The translations under genes and the position numbers were made by a program. From assembly GCA_963700745.1 (NCBI GenBank), contig CAVOYT010000009.1, positions 310,001-374,000 of the forward strand: a stretch of DNA of 64,000 nucleotides, given 5' to 3'. The notes under the pieces are model-generated. The model was not told the DNA's origin, did not search any database, and saw only the letters and a program-made list of their open reading frames with translations. Shown piece by piece: positions 21,173 to 30,799 of the stretch (its first letter is position 1; every line of letters starts with the position of its first letter). The DNA comes from UBA10649 sp963700745. Its GTDB lineage: Bacteria; Actinomycetota; Actinomycetes; S36-B12.

Positions 21173-22122
21173 GTGCCATCCCCAGCCGCGCCCCTGACCA
21201 TCGAGCGGGTGCTTGCGATCAGTCGACGCATCGGAGCGGACCTCCAGCTCGGCTACCACAGGGCCGTCGAGACGCTACTCGAGGAGATCCGGCTCGTCTC
21301 CGGCGCGCGCACCTGCCAGCTCGTGGAATGGGACGAGCAGGGCGAACGGATCACCGAATCGCGAAGCACTCCCGACCGAGAGGCCGAGCGTGTCGACCAC
21401 CGGGCTCACCACCTCGATCCTCTCCGCGAGCGGCGATCACGTGGTGGCCGAGATCAGGCTCCTCGTCGATCCGGGCGCTCAGAAGCCGCGGACGACGCCG
21501 GGACATTCTCGGCGTTCCTCGTCTCGGGGCTGGCCTCGCTCGTCACGCTCGAGATCGCCCGCAACGAGGCAAATCGTCACGCGCGCGAATCCGCCGCGGC
21601 GGCGCGTCGGACGATGGCTGCGGTGCGCGTGACGGAGGACGAGATCGGGAACTCGATCGGCGTGGTGCTGGCCTGGCTCCGGCTGGCCGAGGATCGGGGA
21701 CCCGAAGGGATGGAACTCGACGGACTGTCGACCTCGGTGCGCCGGCTCGAGGAGGTTCAGGCCAGCGTTGCCCGTCTTCTCGCCCACACACAGGCTGAGG
21801 CCATCGGTCGACATGCGGGTGATCGCGTCGATGCGACGGCACTTGTCGGAGACGGCCACGACGTACCTCGCCGACGGACGCGTCTGGATCGTCGGCGAAC
21901 CGGACTGAGCTGCAAGCGCTACTGACGCTGGACCCCCCGATCTTCGGCGACACCCCGCGATGGACGGAGACGACCTGGAGTCTGCCCGTCGCAGCAACGA
22001 CTCGCATCACGAGCGACCTGGCCATCGCCATCGCCGCGTCGGGCGGAAGCATCGCAGTGGGAGCCGGCGGGACGTCGGTCTCGTGGCATCGGATCGCCGA
22101 CGCCCGGAGGGCCGCTCGATGA
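21173..22122 (+). CDS. GAF-like sensor with degenerate kinase core (frameshifted)
   Basis: About 317 codons after repair. The N-terminal part (IERVLAISRRIGADLQLGYHRAVETLLEEIRLVSGARTCQLVEWDE) looks like a GAF domain. The middle has a long helical region (RRTMAAVRVTEDEIGNSIGVVLAWLRLAEDRG) where a histidine kinase would have its dimerisation helices, but I find no phosphoaccepting H-box. The C-terminal part (VWIVGEP, then ELQALLTLDPPIFGD and SGGSIAVGAGGTSVSWHRI) resembles a shrunken ATPase lid region without the G1/G2 boxes. It ends at TGA 22120. Several frame changes (about 21385, 21490, 21840, 21900) make this uncertain. Confidence 0.5.
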
Positions 22123-22235
22123 GCAGGCGCCTCGCTGAGGACCGGGCACGACATCGCCCCGCTGCGCGCGCCTTCCGCGTAGAGTGCTCAACTGAGGGCG
22201 CGGACGTCCGCCCGTGGTTCCCCGAGGCGGCTTGA

Positions 22236-24874
22236 ATGGACACCGACCGCGACACCGCCTCGTTCGTCGCTGCCCCGCACCCTCCGGACGAGGCCGACCG
22301 CGTCAGGGCACTGAGGGATCTCGACATCCTCGACACTGATCCTGAGGAACGGTTCGAACGGATCACCCGACTGGCCCAGAGCATGTTCAAGGCCCCAATC
22401 GCCGTGGTCTCCCTCGTCGACTCCGAGCGTCAGTGGTTCAAGTCGGTTCAGGGGCTCGACGTGCGCGAGACCTCTCGGGATGTCGCATTCTGCGCGCACG
22501 CCATCCTGGGCGACGAGGTCTTCGTCGTCCCGGACGCCACAGCCGATGAGCGCTTCGCCGGCAACCCCCTCGTCGTCGATGACCCGGCCATCCGCTTCTA
22601 CGCCGGCGCCCCCCTCGTCTCCGAGGACGGCCACGCGCTCGGCACCCTGTGCGTGATCGACACCGAACCCCGCGAGTGGACCGATGCCCAGTCACGCTTC
22701 CTGCGCTCGCTCGCGGATGCCGCCCAGGAGGAGCTGCGCCAGACCCACCTGCAGACCCAGCAGCAGGCCCTGCTCGCGCTCACCGAAGTCACGTCGCTCG
22801 AGGACGTGGGACCGCACGAGCAGATGCGGCGGGCGCTGGCGATCGGCTGCGACTACCTCGGACTGCCGATCGGGATCATCAGCCGGATCGAAGGCGACGA
22901 CTACGAGGTACTGGTGCAGGTGTCGCCCGAGAATGCCCTTGCGGACGGTCAGCACTTCGAGCGCGGCGACACCTACTGCGACATCACCCTGCGCTCCGAC
23001 GACGTGCTGGCGATCACCAGCATGTCCGACTCACCCCACTGCCGGCCACCCCTGCTACTCGGCCTTCGGCCTCGAGACCTACATCGGCGTCGCCACGACC
23101 GTCGCCGACCGGCCGTTCGGCACCCTGAACTTCTCGTCGCCGGAACCCCTGGCCACCGCCGACCTTCAGCTCGGTCGCCATCGACTTCGTCAGGATCCTG
23201 GGTCGATGGGTGGAGTCGACCCTGCGCCGATGGGATCTCGATCGGGAGATCGCGGCCCAGAAGCGGGTGTCGGAGGCCGTGACCCGGGCCCAGTCGAACT
23301 TCATCCAGACCGACGACAGCACGACCGCCTTCGACGGCCTTCTCGAGGACCTCCTGGAGCTGTCGGGCTGCGAGTTCGGCTTCATCGGCGAGGTGCTCCA
23401 CCGACCCAACGGGGACCCGTACCTGAAGACCCACGCGGTCTCGGACATCGCCTGGAACGACGCAGACCCGCGCCTGGTACGAGGAGAACAAGGAGGCGGG
23501 GCTCGAGTTCGACAACCTCAACACGCTGTTCGGACGGACGCTCACCTCCGGCGAGCCGCTGCTCTCGAACGACCCGGCGAACGACCCCCGCCGCGGCACC
23601 CTGCCCGGCGGCCATCCCCCCTCTGAACTCCTACCTCGGACTGCCGGTCTTCCACGGCGGCACGATGATCGGCATGGTCGGGCTGGCCAACCAGCCCGGC
23701 GGATTCCACGAGAACGACATCCACTACCTCGAGCCCATCCTGGCCACCTTCGGCCAGCTGATCGAGGCGTGGCGGATCAACCGCCTGAGGCAGGAGGACC
23801 AGCGCGACATCGCGCGCCTGTCCAAGGTCGCCAGCCAGATGACGAACGGCTGCCTGATCACCGATCTCGACGGCTACGTCCAGTGGGTCGAACGACGGAT
23901 TCACCGAGGATGACCGGCTACGAAGCCGACGACCTCATCGGCCAGCGACCCCGCGACCTCCTCCATGGCCCGCTGTCCGACGCCGCACACCGAGCAGGCG
24001 ATCTTCGCCGCCATGGCCGACCTTCGGCCCTTCACGGTCGAGCTGCTCGCGTACCGGAAGGGAGCGTCGACCTTCTGGGTCGAGATCAACGGCAACCCCC
24101 TCAACCACCGCGACGGCACCCCGGAGGGCTTCATGGTGATGGTCTCGGACATCACCGAGCGCAAGCGCATCGACCAGATGAAGACCGAGTTCGTCTCGAC
24201 GGTGAGCCACGAGCTCCGCACGCCGCTCACGGCGATCAGCGGTGCGCTCGGACTCGTGGCCGGCGGAGCGGCCGGCGAGCTGCCGGAGAAGGCGCAGGGC
24301 GATGGTCGACATCGCCGAGAAGAACAGCCAGCGTCTCACCCGCCTGATCGACGACCTGCTCGACATGGAGAAACTCGTGGAGGGCAAGGTCCGCCTCGAC
24401 ATGCGGATCGAGGAGCTCATGCCGATCGTCGACCGTGCCGTCGAGGAGAACCAGTCGTACGCGGACCACTTCGGCGTCGAGATCCTCATCGCCGAGCGGG
24501 CGAACGGGCTGCTCGTCGACGTCGACGTCCTCCGGCTCCAGCAGGTCCTGGCGAACCTGCTGTCCAACGCCGCGAAGTTCTCCGACCCTCGGGGGATCGT
24601 CGAGGTGCGGGTCGTGGACCACGGAACTCGCGTCCGCGTGGAGGTCATCGATCACGGCCGCGGCGTCCCGGAGGAGTTCCGGCCGAGCCTGTTCACCAAG
24701 TTCTCGCAGGCGGACTCCTCCGACACCCGCCTCGTCGGAGGAACCGGTCTCGGGCTGGCGATCTCCAAGGAGCTCGTCGAGCGCATGGGCGGCAGCATCG
24801 GCTTCGAATCGGAGGAGCACCTCGGCTCGACGTTCTTCTTCGAGCTGCCCGTCACGACGAGCCTGGGAGGCTGA
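22236..24874 (+). CDS. Multi-sensor GAF-GAF-GAF-PAS histidine kinase (many frameshifts)
   Basis: About 880 codons. The order is a GAF domain (PIAVVSLVDSERQWFKSV, DVAFCAHAIL, APLVSEDGHALGTLCVID), a second (RALAIGCDYLGLPIGIISRIEGDDYEVLVQV; ADRPFGTLNFSS), a third (FGFIGEVLHRPNGDPYLKTHAV; SYLGLPVFHGGTMIGMVGLAN), a PAS domain (TRMTGYEADDLIGQRP; VMVSDITERK) and a transmitter. The transmitter has H-box VSTVSHELRTPLTAI, N-box ANLLSNAAKF, G1 DHGRGVP, and G2 GTGLGLAISKELVERMGG. No transmembrane segments, so it is cytoplasmic. At least seven frame changes between 23040 and 24300. The receiver gene begins two bases downstream and is its likely partner. Confidence 0.8.
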
Positions 24875-24875
24875 G

Positions 24876-25259
24876 ATGAGCGAGCTCACCCGGATCCTCT
24901 ATGTCGAGGACGACCCCGATATCCAGGCGGTGGCCCAGTTGGCACTCGAGGCGATCGGCGGCTTCACCGTGTACCTGAGCGACTCAGGCGCCGATGGACT
25001 CGAAACGGCCGTCCGCGAGCAGCCGGACCTGATCCTGCTGGACGTGATGATGCCCGGAATGGACGGGCCCACGACTCTCGCCTCCCTGCGCGCCGATCCC
25101 GAGCTGATGGACATCCCGGTGATCTTCGTGACGGCGAAGGTCCAGCCAGCGGAGGTCGAGCACTTCACGTCCCTTGGAGCGCTGGGCGTCATCGCGAAGC
25201 CCTTCGACCCGATGACCCTGGCTGGCGTCGTGACCGAACTGTGGGCGAGCCGGACCTGA
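24876..25259 (+). CDS. Single-domain response regulator (CheY-like)
   Basis: 127 residues, intact, receiver only. RILYVEDDPDIQAVAQL gives the acidic pocket, Asp56 in LILLDVMMPGMDGP is the phosphoacceptor, VIFVTAKV has the switch Thr and VIAKPFDP the Lys. There is no output domain, so it would act by protein-protein contact or phosphate shuttling, possibly through the Hpt protein encoded 4.5 kb upstream. It sits two bases after the multi-sensor kinase and is convergent with smpB six bases on. Confidence 0.9.
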   Translation: MSELTRILYVEDDPDIQAVAQLALEAIGGFTVYLSDSGADGLETAVREQPDLILLDVMMPGMDGPTTLASLRADPELMDIPVIFVTAKVQPAEVEHFTSLGALGVIAKPFDPMTLAGVVTELWASRT

Positions 25260-25265
25260 CCTCCG

Positions 25266-25742
25266 TCAGTCCGAGCCCTTGCTTCTTCGGCCCAACGCAC
25301 GCTCGGTCTCCCGCTTGGACTCGCGCTCGGCGATCGCCTGGCGCTTGTCGTAGCTCTTGCGTCCGCGAGCCACGGCGATCTCGACCTTCGCATAGCCGTC
25401 CTGGAAGTACATCGCCAGCGGAATCAGCGTCACGCCGGACTCCTTGACCTTGCCGGTGATCCGGCGCACCTCCTCGCGCTTGAGCAGCAGCTTGCGAGCA
25501 CGGCGCGGCTCGTGATTCGTCCACGTGCCCTGCGTGTACTCCGGGATGTGGACGCCCCGCAGCCAGATCTCACCGTCGTCGAGCGTGGCGAAGCCGTCGG
25601 TCAAGGTGGCGCGACCCGCCCGGAGGGACTTCACCTCGGTTCCCGTGAGCACCATGCCCGCCTCGTACACGTCCTCGATGGAGTAGTCGTGGCGCGCCTT
25701 CTTGTTCTGGGCGATCAGCTTTCGCCCCTTCTCACGTGGCAT
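25266..25742 (-). CDS. smpB: SsrA-binding protein SmpB
   Basis: 158 residues. Binds tmRNA and delivers it to stalled ribosomes for trans-translation. Characteristic sequences are NKKARHDYSIEDVYEAGMVLTGTEVKSLRAGRATLTDGFA, HIPEYTQGTWTNHEPRRARKLLL and the basic tail KSYDKRQAIAERESKRETERALGRR, which enters the ribosome decoding path. Start taken at ATG 25742 (MPREKG), which lies inside the end of the upstream DUF4436 gene. An upstream GTG at 25772 is possible but would add an unlikely extension. No ssrA gene is seen nearby. Confidence 0.95.
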   Translation of the reverse strand: MPREKGRKLIAQNKKARHDYSIEDVYEAGMVLTGTEVKSLRAGRATLTDGFATLDDGEIWLRGVHIPEYTQGTWTNHEPRRARKLLLKREEVRRITGKVKESGVTLIPLAMYFQDGYAKVEIAVARGRKSYDKRQAIAERESKRETERALGRRSKGSD

Positions 25743-26679
25743 GGACGTCCCCCATCGCATCCCGACGATCACGGGCGACCTTCATCTCGTGCTGTCGCTG
25801 GACGTTCCAGCCGATGATGAGCAGGACTGCCGCGAAGCCGGCGGCCACCATGAACCACAGGTAGGCGTACATGTCGATGGACGCCCCAAGTGGAGGGCCG
25901 TTCGGCAGGTAGTTCCGCAGCGCCGGCAGCGCGAAGAGCAGGGCCGCGGACCACGAGAGCAGGGTGGCCTCCGACGGTCGGCGCCCGGATTGGACCAGCA
26001 GCCCGACGATGAGCGCCAGCAGGGCAAGGATCCCGGCGATGGTGAGGATGAGCATGGCGAAGACCTGCGTCGAGAACGCGCGGTCGAACGTGATCGCCGC
26101 AATCCCCCGATCGGCGAGCCCTGCGCTGAGGTCGAGGGAGGTGTCCCAGCCGTTGACTCCTCCGCTTCCGGTCATGCCCACTGGGATCGCGCCTGCGGAC
26201 GCGACGGAGCCGTCGGCCTTCAACTGATAGGTGTCTGCGGACACCGAGAAGATGCCCTTGTGCTGGTCAAAGGGGTAGGCCGCCTCCTCGCCATCGAGTG
26301 CGATCTCAGTCTCAGCCTGCCCCAGGACGGTCCCAGCGGGGAAGGTGAACTCCTCAAGACCTTGCCCGGTCGCCACCGTTACCCGGAAGTTGCGCGTCAG
26401 CCGGCCGTCGCTGCCGACAAGGCCGGAGCCTTGACTGTCGAAGGTGAAGTGAACGCGGGTGACCTCACGCGTGGCATCCACCGACACCGGCTGGACGGCG
26501 ACAAGCAGGCCGTCCTGGGTGGACATCCCGACCCCGCCGGAGACCCGGCTGCCGCCCTCGACGTTGTAGAAGCGGATGACGAGGAAGAACGCGGTGACGA
26601 AGACCACGCCGAGCACCGCCAGCGCGATCCAGCCGCGGCGCGTGTGCGGCAGCGGGTCGATCGCCTCGAGCGCACTCAC
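25732..26679 (-). CDS. DUF4436 family membrane protein
   Basis: 315 residues of unknown function. An N-terminal transmembrane helix (GWIALAVLGVVFVTAFFLVI) is followed by an exported domain with the hallmark AAYPFDQHKG, then three more helices (FAMLILTIAGILALLALIVGLLV; EATLLSWSAALLFALPALRN; MYAYLWFMVAAGFAAVLLIIGW) and a basic tail. This is the DUF4436 layout. Its start overlaps the ftsX stop by four bases (ATGA) and its end overlaps the smpB start by eleven, so it is co-translated within the ftsEX-smpB operon. Confidence 0.8.
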   Translation of the reverse strand: MSALEAIDPLPHTRRGWIALAVLGVVFVTAFFLVIRFYNVEGGSRVSGGVGMSTQDGLLVAVQPVSVDATREVTRVHFTFDSQGSGLVGSDGRLTRNFRVTVATGQGLEEFTFPAGTVLGQAETEIALDGEEAAYPFDQHKGIFSVSADTYQLKADGSVASAGAIPVGMTGSGGVNGWDTSLDLSAGLADRGIAAITFDRAFSTQVFAMLILTIAGILALLALIVGLLVQSGRRPSEATLLSWSAALLFALPALRNYLPNGPPLGASIDMYAYLWFMVAAGFAAVLLIIGWNVQRQHEMKVARDRRDAMGDVHAT

Positions 26680-27584
26680 ACGCGCAGGTACTTGCGGAGC
26701 GTGAAGAACGCCGCAAGTCCGGCGAGCCCCACTCCGGTGAGCAGCATGACCGGGGCGATCGCGGCGACCGCGTCCCAGCCGACGAACGCGGTGAACTGGA
26801 AGGACGGCGCCAGTACCTGGTCGACGAGCACGGACTTCATCAGGATGAGGGAGCCGATGGCCAGGATGGCGCCGAGCCCGGCCGCGAGAGCGGCCTCCAG
26901 GAGGAAGGGCAGCTGGATGTAGAAGTTGGACGCGCCGACCAGCCGCATGATGCCGGTCTCACGCCGTCTGCTGAACGCGGCGACGCGCATCGTGTTGACG
27001 ATGAGCAGGACCGTGACGACCAGCATGACCAGGGCGATCAGCAGCGCGATCAGCTGAAGGCCCCCGAGTATTCGGAAGAACTTGTCGAGGATCTGCCGTT
27101 GGTCGTTGACCTGCTCGATGCCGGGCCGGCCGGAGAAGGCCGAGGCCACGACGTCGTACTTCGTCGGATCGGACAGCTTCACGCGGAAGGACTCCGGCAG
27201 CGCGTTCTCGTTGACGTTGTCGACGATGGGCGAGTTCTTGAACTGCTGCTGGAAACGCGCGTAGGCCTCCTTCTTCGACTCGTAGTAGATGTCCTGCACG
27301 AGTGGGCGCAGGGACTCCAGATCGGTCTTGATCTGTTCCCGCTGGGCGTCGGTGACGGCTCCGCCCGCGCACGAGGGGGTGTCGCTGCCCTTGCTGCACA
27401 GGAAGATCGACACCTCGACCTTGTCGTACCAGAAGTCCTTCATGGTCGACACCTGCGCGCGGACCAGCAGGCTCGCGCCGAACAGGCCGAGGGACACCGC
27501 GACCGTGATGATGACGGCGAGGGTCATCGTGAGGTTGCGCCGCAGGCCGTTGCCGACCTCGCTGGCGACGAACGTGGCCCTCAT
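26676..27584 (-). CDS. ftsX: Cell division protein FtsX
   Basis: 302 residues. Membrane partner of the FtsE ATPase, which in actinobacteria activates peptidoglycan hydrolases such as RipC. One N-terminal helix (LAVIITVAVSLGLFGASLLV) precedes a large extracellular loop with a disulfide-like pair (LCSKGSDTPSCAGG). Three C-terminal helices follow, with the conserved cytoplasmic RRRETGIMRLVGASNFYIQLPFLLEA, which couples to the ATPase. Starts four bases before the end of ftsE (ATGA). Confidence 0.95.
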   Translation of the reverse strand: MRATFVASEVGNGLRRNLTMTLAVIITVAVSLGLFGASLLVRAQVSTMKDFWYDKVEVSIFLCSKGSDTPSCAGGAVTDAQREQIKTDLESLRPLVQDIYYESKKEAYARFQQQFKNSPIVDNVNENALPESFRVKLSDPTKYDVVASAFSGRPGIEQVNDQRQILDKFFRILGGLQLIALLIALVMLVVTVLLIVNTMRVAAFSRRRETGIMRLVGASNFYIQLPFLLEAALAAGLGAILAIGSLILMKSVLVDQVLAPSFQFTAFVGWDAVAAIAPVMLLTGVGLAGLAAFFTLRKYLRV

Positions 27585-28276
27585 CGGGCGTACCCGTAGA
27601 CGCCGCGCGACTGGTCACGCACGACGTGGCCGGTGTCGAGCTCGACGACGCGTCGTCGCATCTGGTCGACGATCTGCGAGTCGTGGGTCGACATCACGAC
27701 GGTCGTCCCGAGCTTGTTGATGCGGTCCAGGAGCTTCATGATGCCGATCGACGTCCCCGGATCGAGGTTGCCGGTCGGCTCGTCTGCGATGAGCAGCATG
27801 GGCCGGTTCACGAACGCCCGGGCGATGGCCACCCGCTGCTGCTCGCCGCCGGACAGCTCGTCAGGGCGACGCCCCTCCTTGCCCTCCAGCCCGACCACCT
27901 CGAGCACCTCGGGCACCACCTTCTTGATGTGGCTGGACGGCTTGCCGATCACCTCGAGGGCGAAGGCGACGTTCTCGAACACGGTCTTGTTCGGCAGCAG
28001 GCGGAAGTCCTGGAACACCGTGCCGATCTGCCGGCGCAGCGCCGGGATCTTCCAGTTGGAGAGCCGGTTGAGCTCCTTGCCGAGCACCCACACCTGGCCC
28101 TTGCTCGTGCGCTCCTCACGAAGGACGAGCCGCAGGAAGGTGGACTTGCCCGATCCGGAGGGTCCGACCAGGAAGATGAACTCCCCCTTCTCGATCTCCA
28201 GCGAAACGTCGTCGAGGGCAGGCCGATTCTCGTTCTGGGTGCCGTAGACCTTGGTCACGTGGTCGAAGAGGATCAC
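27581..28276 (-). CDS. ftsE: Cell division ATP-binding protein FtsE
   Basis: 231 residues, ABC ATPase. Begins MILFDHVTKVYGTQNENRPALDDVSL. Walker A GPSGSGKST at residues 38-46, Q-loop FQDFRLLPNKTV, signature LSGGEQQRVAIARAFV, Walker B LLIADEPTGNLDP and switch His in VVMSTHDS. Forms the FtsEX complex with the following gene, to which it is coupled by overlap. The gap to prfB upstream is 69 bases. Confidence 0.96.
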   Translation of the reverse strand: MILFDHVTKVYGTQNENRPALDDVSLEIEKGEFIFLVGPSGSGKSTFLRLVLREERTSKGQVWVLGKELNRLSNWKIPALRRQIGTVFQDFRLLPNKTVFENVAFALEVIGKPSSHIKKVVPEVLEVVGLEGKEGRRPDELSGGEQQRVAIARAFVNRPMLLIADEPTGNLDPGTSIGIMKLLDRINKLGTTVVMSTHDSQIVDQMRRRVVELDTGHVVRDQSRGVYGYAR

Positions 28277-28345
28277 GCCCGACAGTGTATGCGTTAGGGC
28301 CCAAGGTCCCCGTCAGGCGCCGTTCTCGGGGTGGGGTCGTGCCCC

Positions 28346-29449
28346 CTAGGCGGTCTGCTTGCGCCAGCGGATTCCCGCCTCGATGAAGGAGTCGATCTCC
28401 CCGTCGAGGACGGCCGAGGTGTTGCCCGTCTCCTCCTCGGTGCGCAGGTCCTTGACCATCTGGTACGGGTGGAGGACATACGACCGCATCTGGTTGCCCC
28501 ACGAGCCGGCGCTGTCCCCCTTGAGGGCATCCATCTTGGCCTGGTCCTCCTGGCGACGGCGCTCGAGCAGCTTGGACTGCAGCACGGCCATGGCCGAGGC
28601 CCGGTTCTGCAGCTGCGACCTCTCGTTCTGGCAGGAGACAACGATGCCGGTGGGCAGGTGGGTGATCCGAACGGCGGAGTCGGTCGTGTTCACGCCCTGG
28701 CCGCCGGGACCCGACGAGCGGTAGACGTCCACCCGCAGCGAGTCCTCCGGCACGTCGATGTGGTCGGTCTGCTCGACCACGGGGATCACCTCGACCTCGG
28801 CGAAGGAGGTCTGCCGGCGGCCCTGGTTGTCGAAGGGCGAGATCCGCACCAGCCGGTGGGTGCCCTGCTCCACGGAGAGAGTGCCGTAGGCGTACGGGAC
28901 CTTGACGTGGAAGGTCGCGGACTTGAGCCCCGCCTCTTCCGCGTAGGAGGTGTCATTCACCTCGAAGGGCCAGTTGTGCCGCTCGCAGTAGCGCGTGTAC
29001 ATCCGCAGGAGCATCTCCGCCCAGTCGGCCGCGTCGACCCCACCGGCGCCGGACCGGATCGACACGAACGCCTCGCGGGCGTCGTACTCCCCGGAGAGAA
29101 GGGTGCGCACCTCGAGCTCCGCCACCGCCGCCTCGACCGCATCGAGTTCCTTCTCGGCGTCGGCCAGAGCGGCGTCGTCGTGCTCTCCCTCGGCCAGTTC
29201 GAACAGGATCGGCAGGTCGTCCAGCCGGCTGCGCAGGGCCTCGAACTTGCGGATCTCGCCCTGGACGAACGACAACCGCGAGGTCACCCGCTGGGCGTTC
29301 TCCTGGTCGTCCCACAGGTCGGGGGCACTCGCCTCGGTTTCCAGTTCAGTGACCTGAACCTTCATCGAGGGGATGTCCAGGACGGTCTCGATACTCCCCA
29401 GGGTGGTCTCGAGGGCGGACAGGCGTTCTGCGAGTTCGATGGCAGCCAT
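28346..29449 (-). CDS. prfB: Peptide chain release factor 2
   Basis: 367 residues. Recognises UGA and UAA stop codons. The SPF anticodon-like motif is in RISPFDNQGRRQTSF, and the catalytic GGQ is at about residues 249-251 in SSGPGGQGVNTTDSAVRITHLPTG. The gene is one uninterrupted reading frame. The in-frame-UGA autoregulatory shift known from E. coli is absent, as is usual in actinobacteria. First gene of the prfB-ftsE-ftsX-smpB run. Confidence 0.96.
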   Translation of the reverse strand: MAAIELAERLSALETTLGSIETVLDIPSMKVQVTELETEASAPDLWDDQENAQRVTSRLSFVQGEIRKFEALRSRLDDLPILFELAEGEHDDAALADAEKELDAVEAAVAELEVRTLLSGEYDAREAFVSIRSGAGGVDAADWAEMLLRMYTRYCERHNWPFEVNDTSYAEEAGLKSATFHVKVPYAYGTLSVEQGTHRLVRISPFDNQGRRQTSFAEVEVIPVVEQTDHIDVPEDSLRVDVYRSSGPGGQGVNTTDSAVRITHLPTGIVVSCQNERSQLQNRASAMAVLQSKLLERRRQEDQAKMDALKGDSAGSWGNQMRSYVLHPYQMVKDLRTEEETGNTSAVLDGEIDSFIEAGIRWRKQTA

Positions 29450-29475
29450 GGTGGGTCAAGGGTAGGGCCACGGCG

Positions 29476-29919
29476 TTACGGGCTGGCCCGGTAGGCGAGT
29501 TGGGCATGCGACTCGACGGCCACCCGGCCGTCGACGAGATCCGACCAGAACGGCAGGTCGAGCGGAGCGCTGAGGGCCACCATCACCTGGCTGCCGTCCG
29601 AGGCAACGTGGTCAATCCTGAATCCGCCCACCGACGACAGGTCCGAGAGCGTGAGGTGATCGCGCGCCAGCCGGGTCACGAGCCCCGGGTCGAGCCGCGT
29701 GGCGGCCGATGCCCCGTCGCGGTAGTAGGCCGACAGGTCGATGCCCTGGGCACCGGCCAGAGCGGCGGCATCGGCGATGGCCACCAGGTGCTGCCGTTGC
29801 AGGAAGGCGGCCGAGGCATCCACGAGAACCACGAACGCCATGAGGCAGACGGCGACCAGGCCGATACCGAGCACGAGGACGGAGCCGCGCTCGCCGCCCG
29901 TCCCGGCTGGGCTCGTCAC
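29476..29919 (-). CDS. Tad-like pilus assembly protein (TadG/TadE-like)
   Basis: 147 residues. N-terminal GERGSVLVLGIGLVAVCLMAFVVLVDASAAFLQRQHLVAIADAAALAGAQGIDL is the Tad/pseudopilin-like helix with the ADAAALAGA motif of putative Flp-pilus-assembly TadG proteins. The rest is an exported domain. Start is GTG 29919, overlapping the previous stop (GTGA); a longer reading frame upstream runs antisense-like through its neighbour and is not used. Last gene of the Tad operon. Confidence 0.75.
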   Translation of the reverse strand: MTSPAGTGGERGSVLVLGIGLVAVCLMAFVVLVDASAAFLQRQHLVAIADAAALAGAQGIDLSAYYRDGASAATRLDPGLVTRLARDHLTLSDLSSVGGFRIDHVASDGSQVMVALSAPLDLPFWSDLVDGRVAVESHAQLAYRASP

Positions 29920-30392
29920 CGCAGTGCCCCCGGACTGCTCCGGTAGTCGTCCACAGGCACCCGGTGGTTGGCCGACACCGGGACGCTCGCAGCAACACCG
30001 TCCGACAGCAGGGTCGGCAGCCATGGGAGCGGCACCTCCCAGGCGAGACTCACATCGACCACCGACCCCGGCGTCAGGCACGGCGCCGCGGGGCAGACGA
30101 ACCGGAGCGATCCGGGCGGAAGGGACAGCCCGTGGTCGGCGAAGGCAAGGCGCGCGGCCGCAGTTGCACGCGCTCGGCCCACGTCCTGCGTCGGCGCGGA
30201 GCCGAACGCACGGCCGGCCTCGCGCACCGCCTGGGCGCTCGCGAAGGTGGCGGTCTGGACGGTCGCGACGGACAGCGCCACGTACACCAGGGGCACCAGG
30301 AGCCCGACGCCGACGACGATGAGCTCCAGGACCGCTGACCCCGCGTCCTTCGCCCCTCGATGAGGGCCGGCGCGAGCCCGGTCCCCGTTCAT
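29916..30392 (-). CDS. TadE/TadF-like pseudopilin
   Basis: 158 residues. The prepilin-like signature KDAGSAVLELIVVGVGLLVPLVYVALSVATVQ has the small residue before the cleavage point and Glu at +5. It is then extracytoplasmic (LRFVCPAAPCLTPGS contains a likely disulfide). Such minor pilins help assemble the Flp pilus. It overlaps the preceding TadE gene by four bases. Confidence 0.78.
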   Translation of the reverse strand: MNGDRARAGPHRGAKDAGSAVLELIVVGVGLLVPLVYVALSVATVQTATFASAQAVREAGRAFGSAPTQDVGRARATAAARLAFADHGLSLPPGSLRFVCPAAPCLTPGSVVDVSLAWEVPLPWLPTLLSDGVAASVPVSANHRVPVDDYRSSPGALR

Positions 30393-30799
30393 GCGCCCTC
30401 CCGCAGGGCATGACCGGTGACCGAGAGGACGGACGGCCCGAGGAGCCCGACGAGAGGCAGATCCGCCTCGATCCGCACCTCCATCACCTGCAGCCCGCCG
30501 ACCATCCCGGAGTACGCCGTCACGTCCCGCACCACTGAGCCGGCGACATTGCCAGCCAGGAGACTCCGGGCCCGACGCACGCCAGCCCCGGGATCCGCTC
30601 CGGCAAGGGCTGCAGCACGAGCGCCCTCGGCGGCCGCTGATGTCAGCGTCGAGCGCACGTGGAGGGCGAGGGAGACCTGCACGACGGCGAGCGCCAGCAT
30701 CATCAGCAGCGGTGCCACGAGCGCGAACTCGACCACGGCGCTCCCCCGGTCTGAACGCCTCACCTGGTTCCGAGGACTCGCCATCGGGTCGGCCGCCAC
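30389..30799 (-). CDS. TadE-like pseudopilin
   Basis: 136 residues. DRGSAVVEFALVAPLLMMLALAVVQVSLALHVR is a textbook TadE N-terminal prepilin helix with Glu5 after the cleavage glycine. The remaining domain (STLTSAAAEGARAAALAGADPGAG) is also typical. GTG 30799 overlaps the upstream TAG by one base; ATG 30784 is an alternative start that still keeps the full prepilin motif. Confidence 0.82.
   Translation of the reverse strand: MAADPMASPRNQVRRSDRGSAVVEFALVAPLLMMLALAVVQVSLALHVRSTLTSAAAEGARAAALAGADPGAGVRRARSLLAGNVAGSVVRDVTAYSGMVGGLQVMEVRIEADLPLVGLLGPSVLSVTGHALREGA

Noticed and set aside
25702..26922. Long plus-strand open frame opposite smpB/DUF4436
   Set aside because: Antisense of confident genes; composition (Asp/Arg/Gly-rich) and lack of any known motif are typical of GC-rich shadow frames.
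28329..28346. GGGG...CCCC hairpin after prfB
   Set aside because: Only four paired bases and no T-tract on the minus strand, too weak to call a terminator in GC-rich DNA.
28346..29449. Programmed frameshift in prfB
   Set aside because: The gene is one uninterrupted frame; no in-frame UGA near codon 25.
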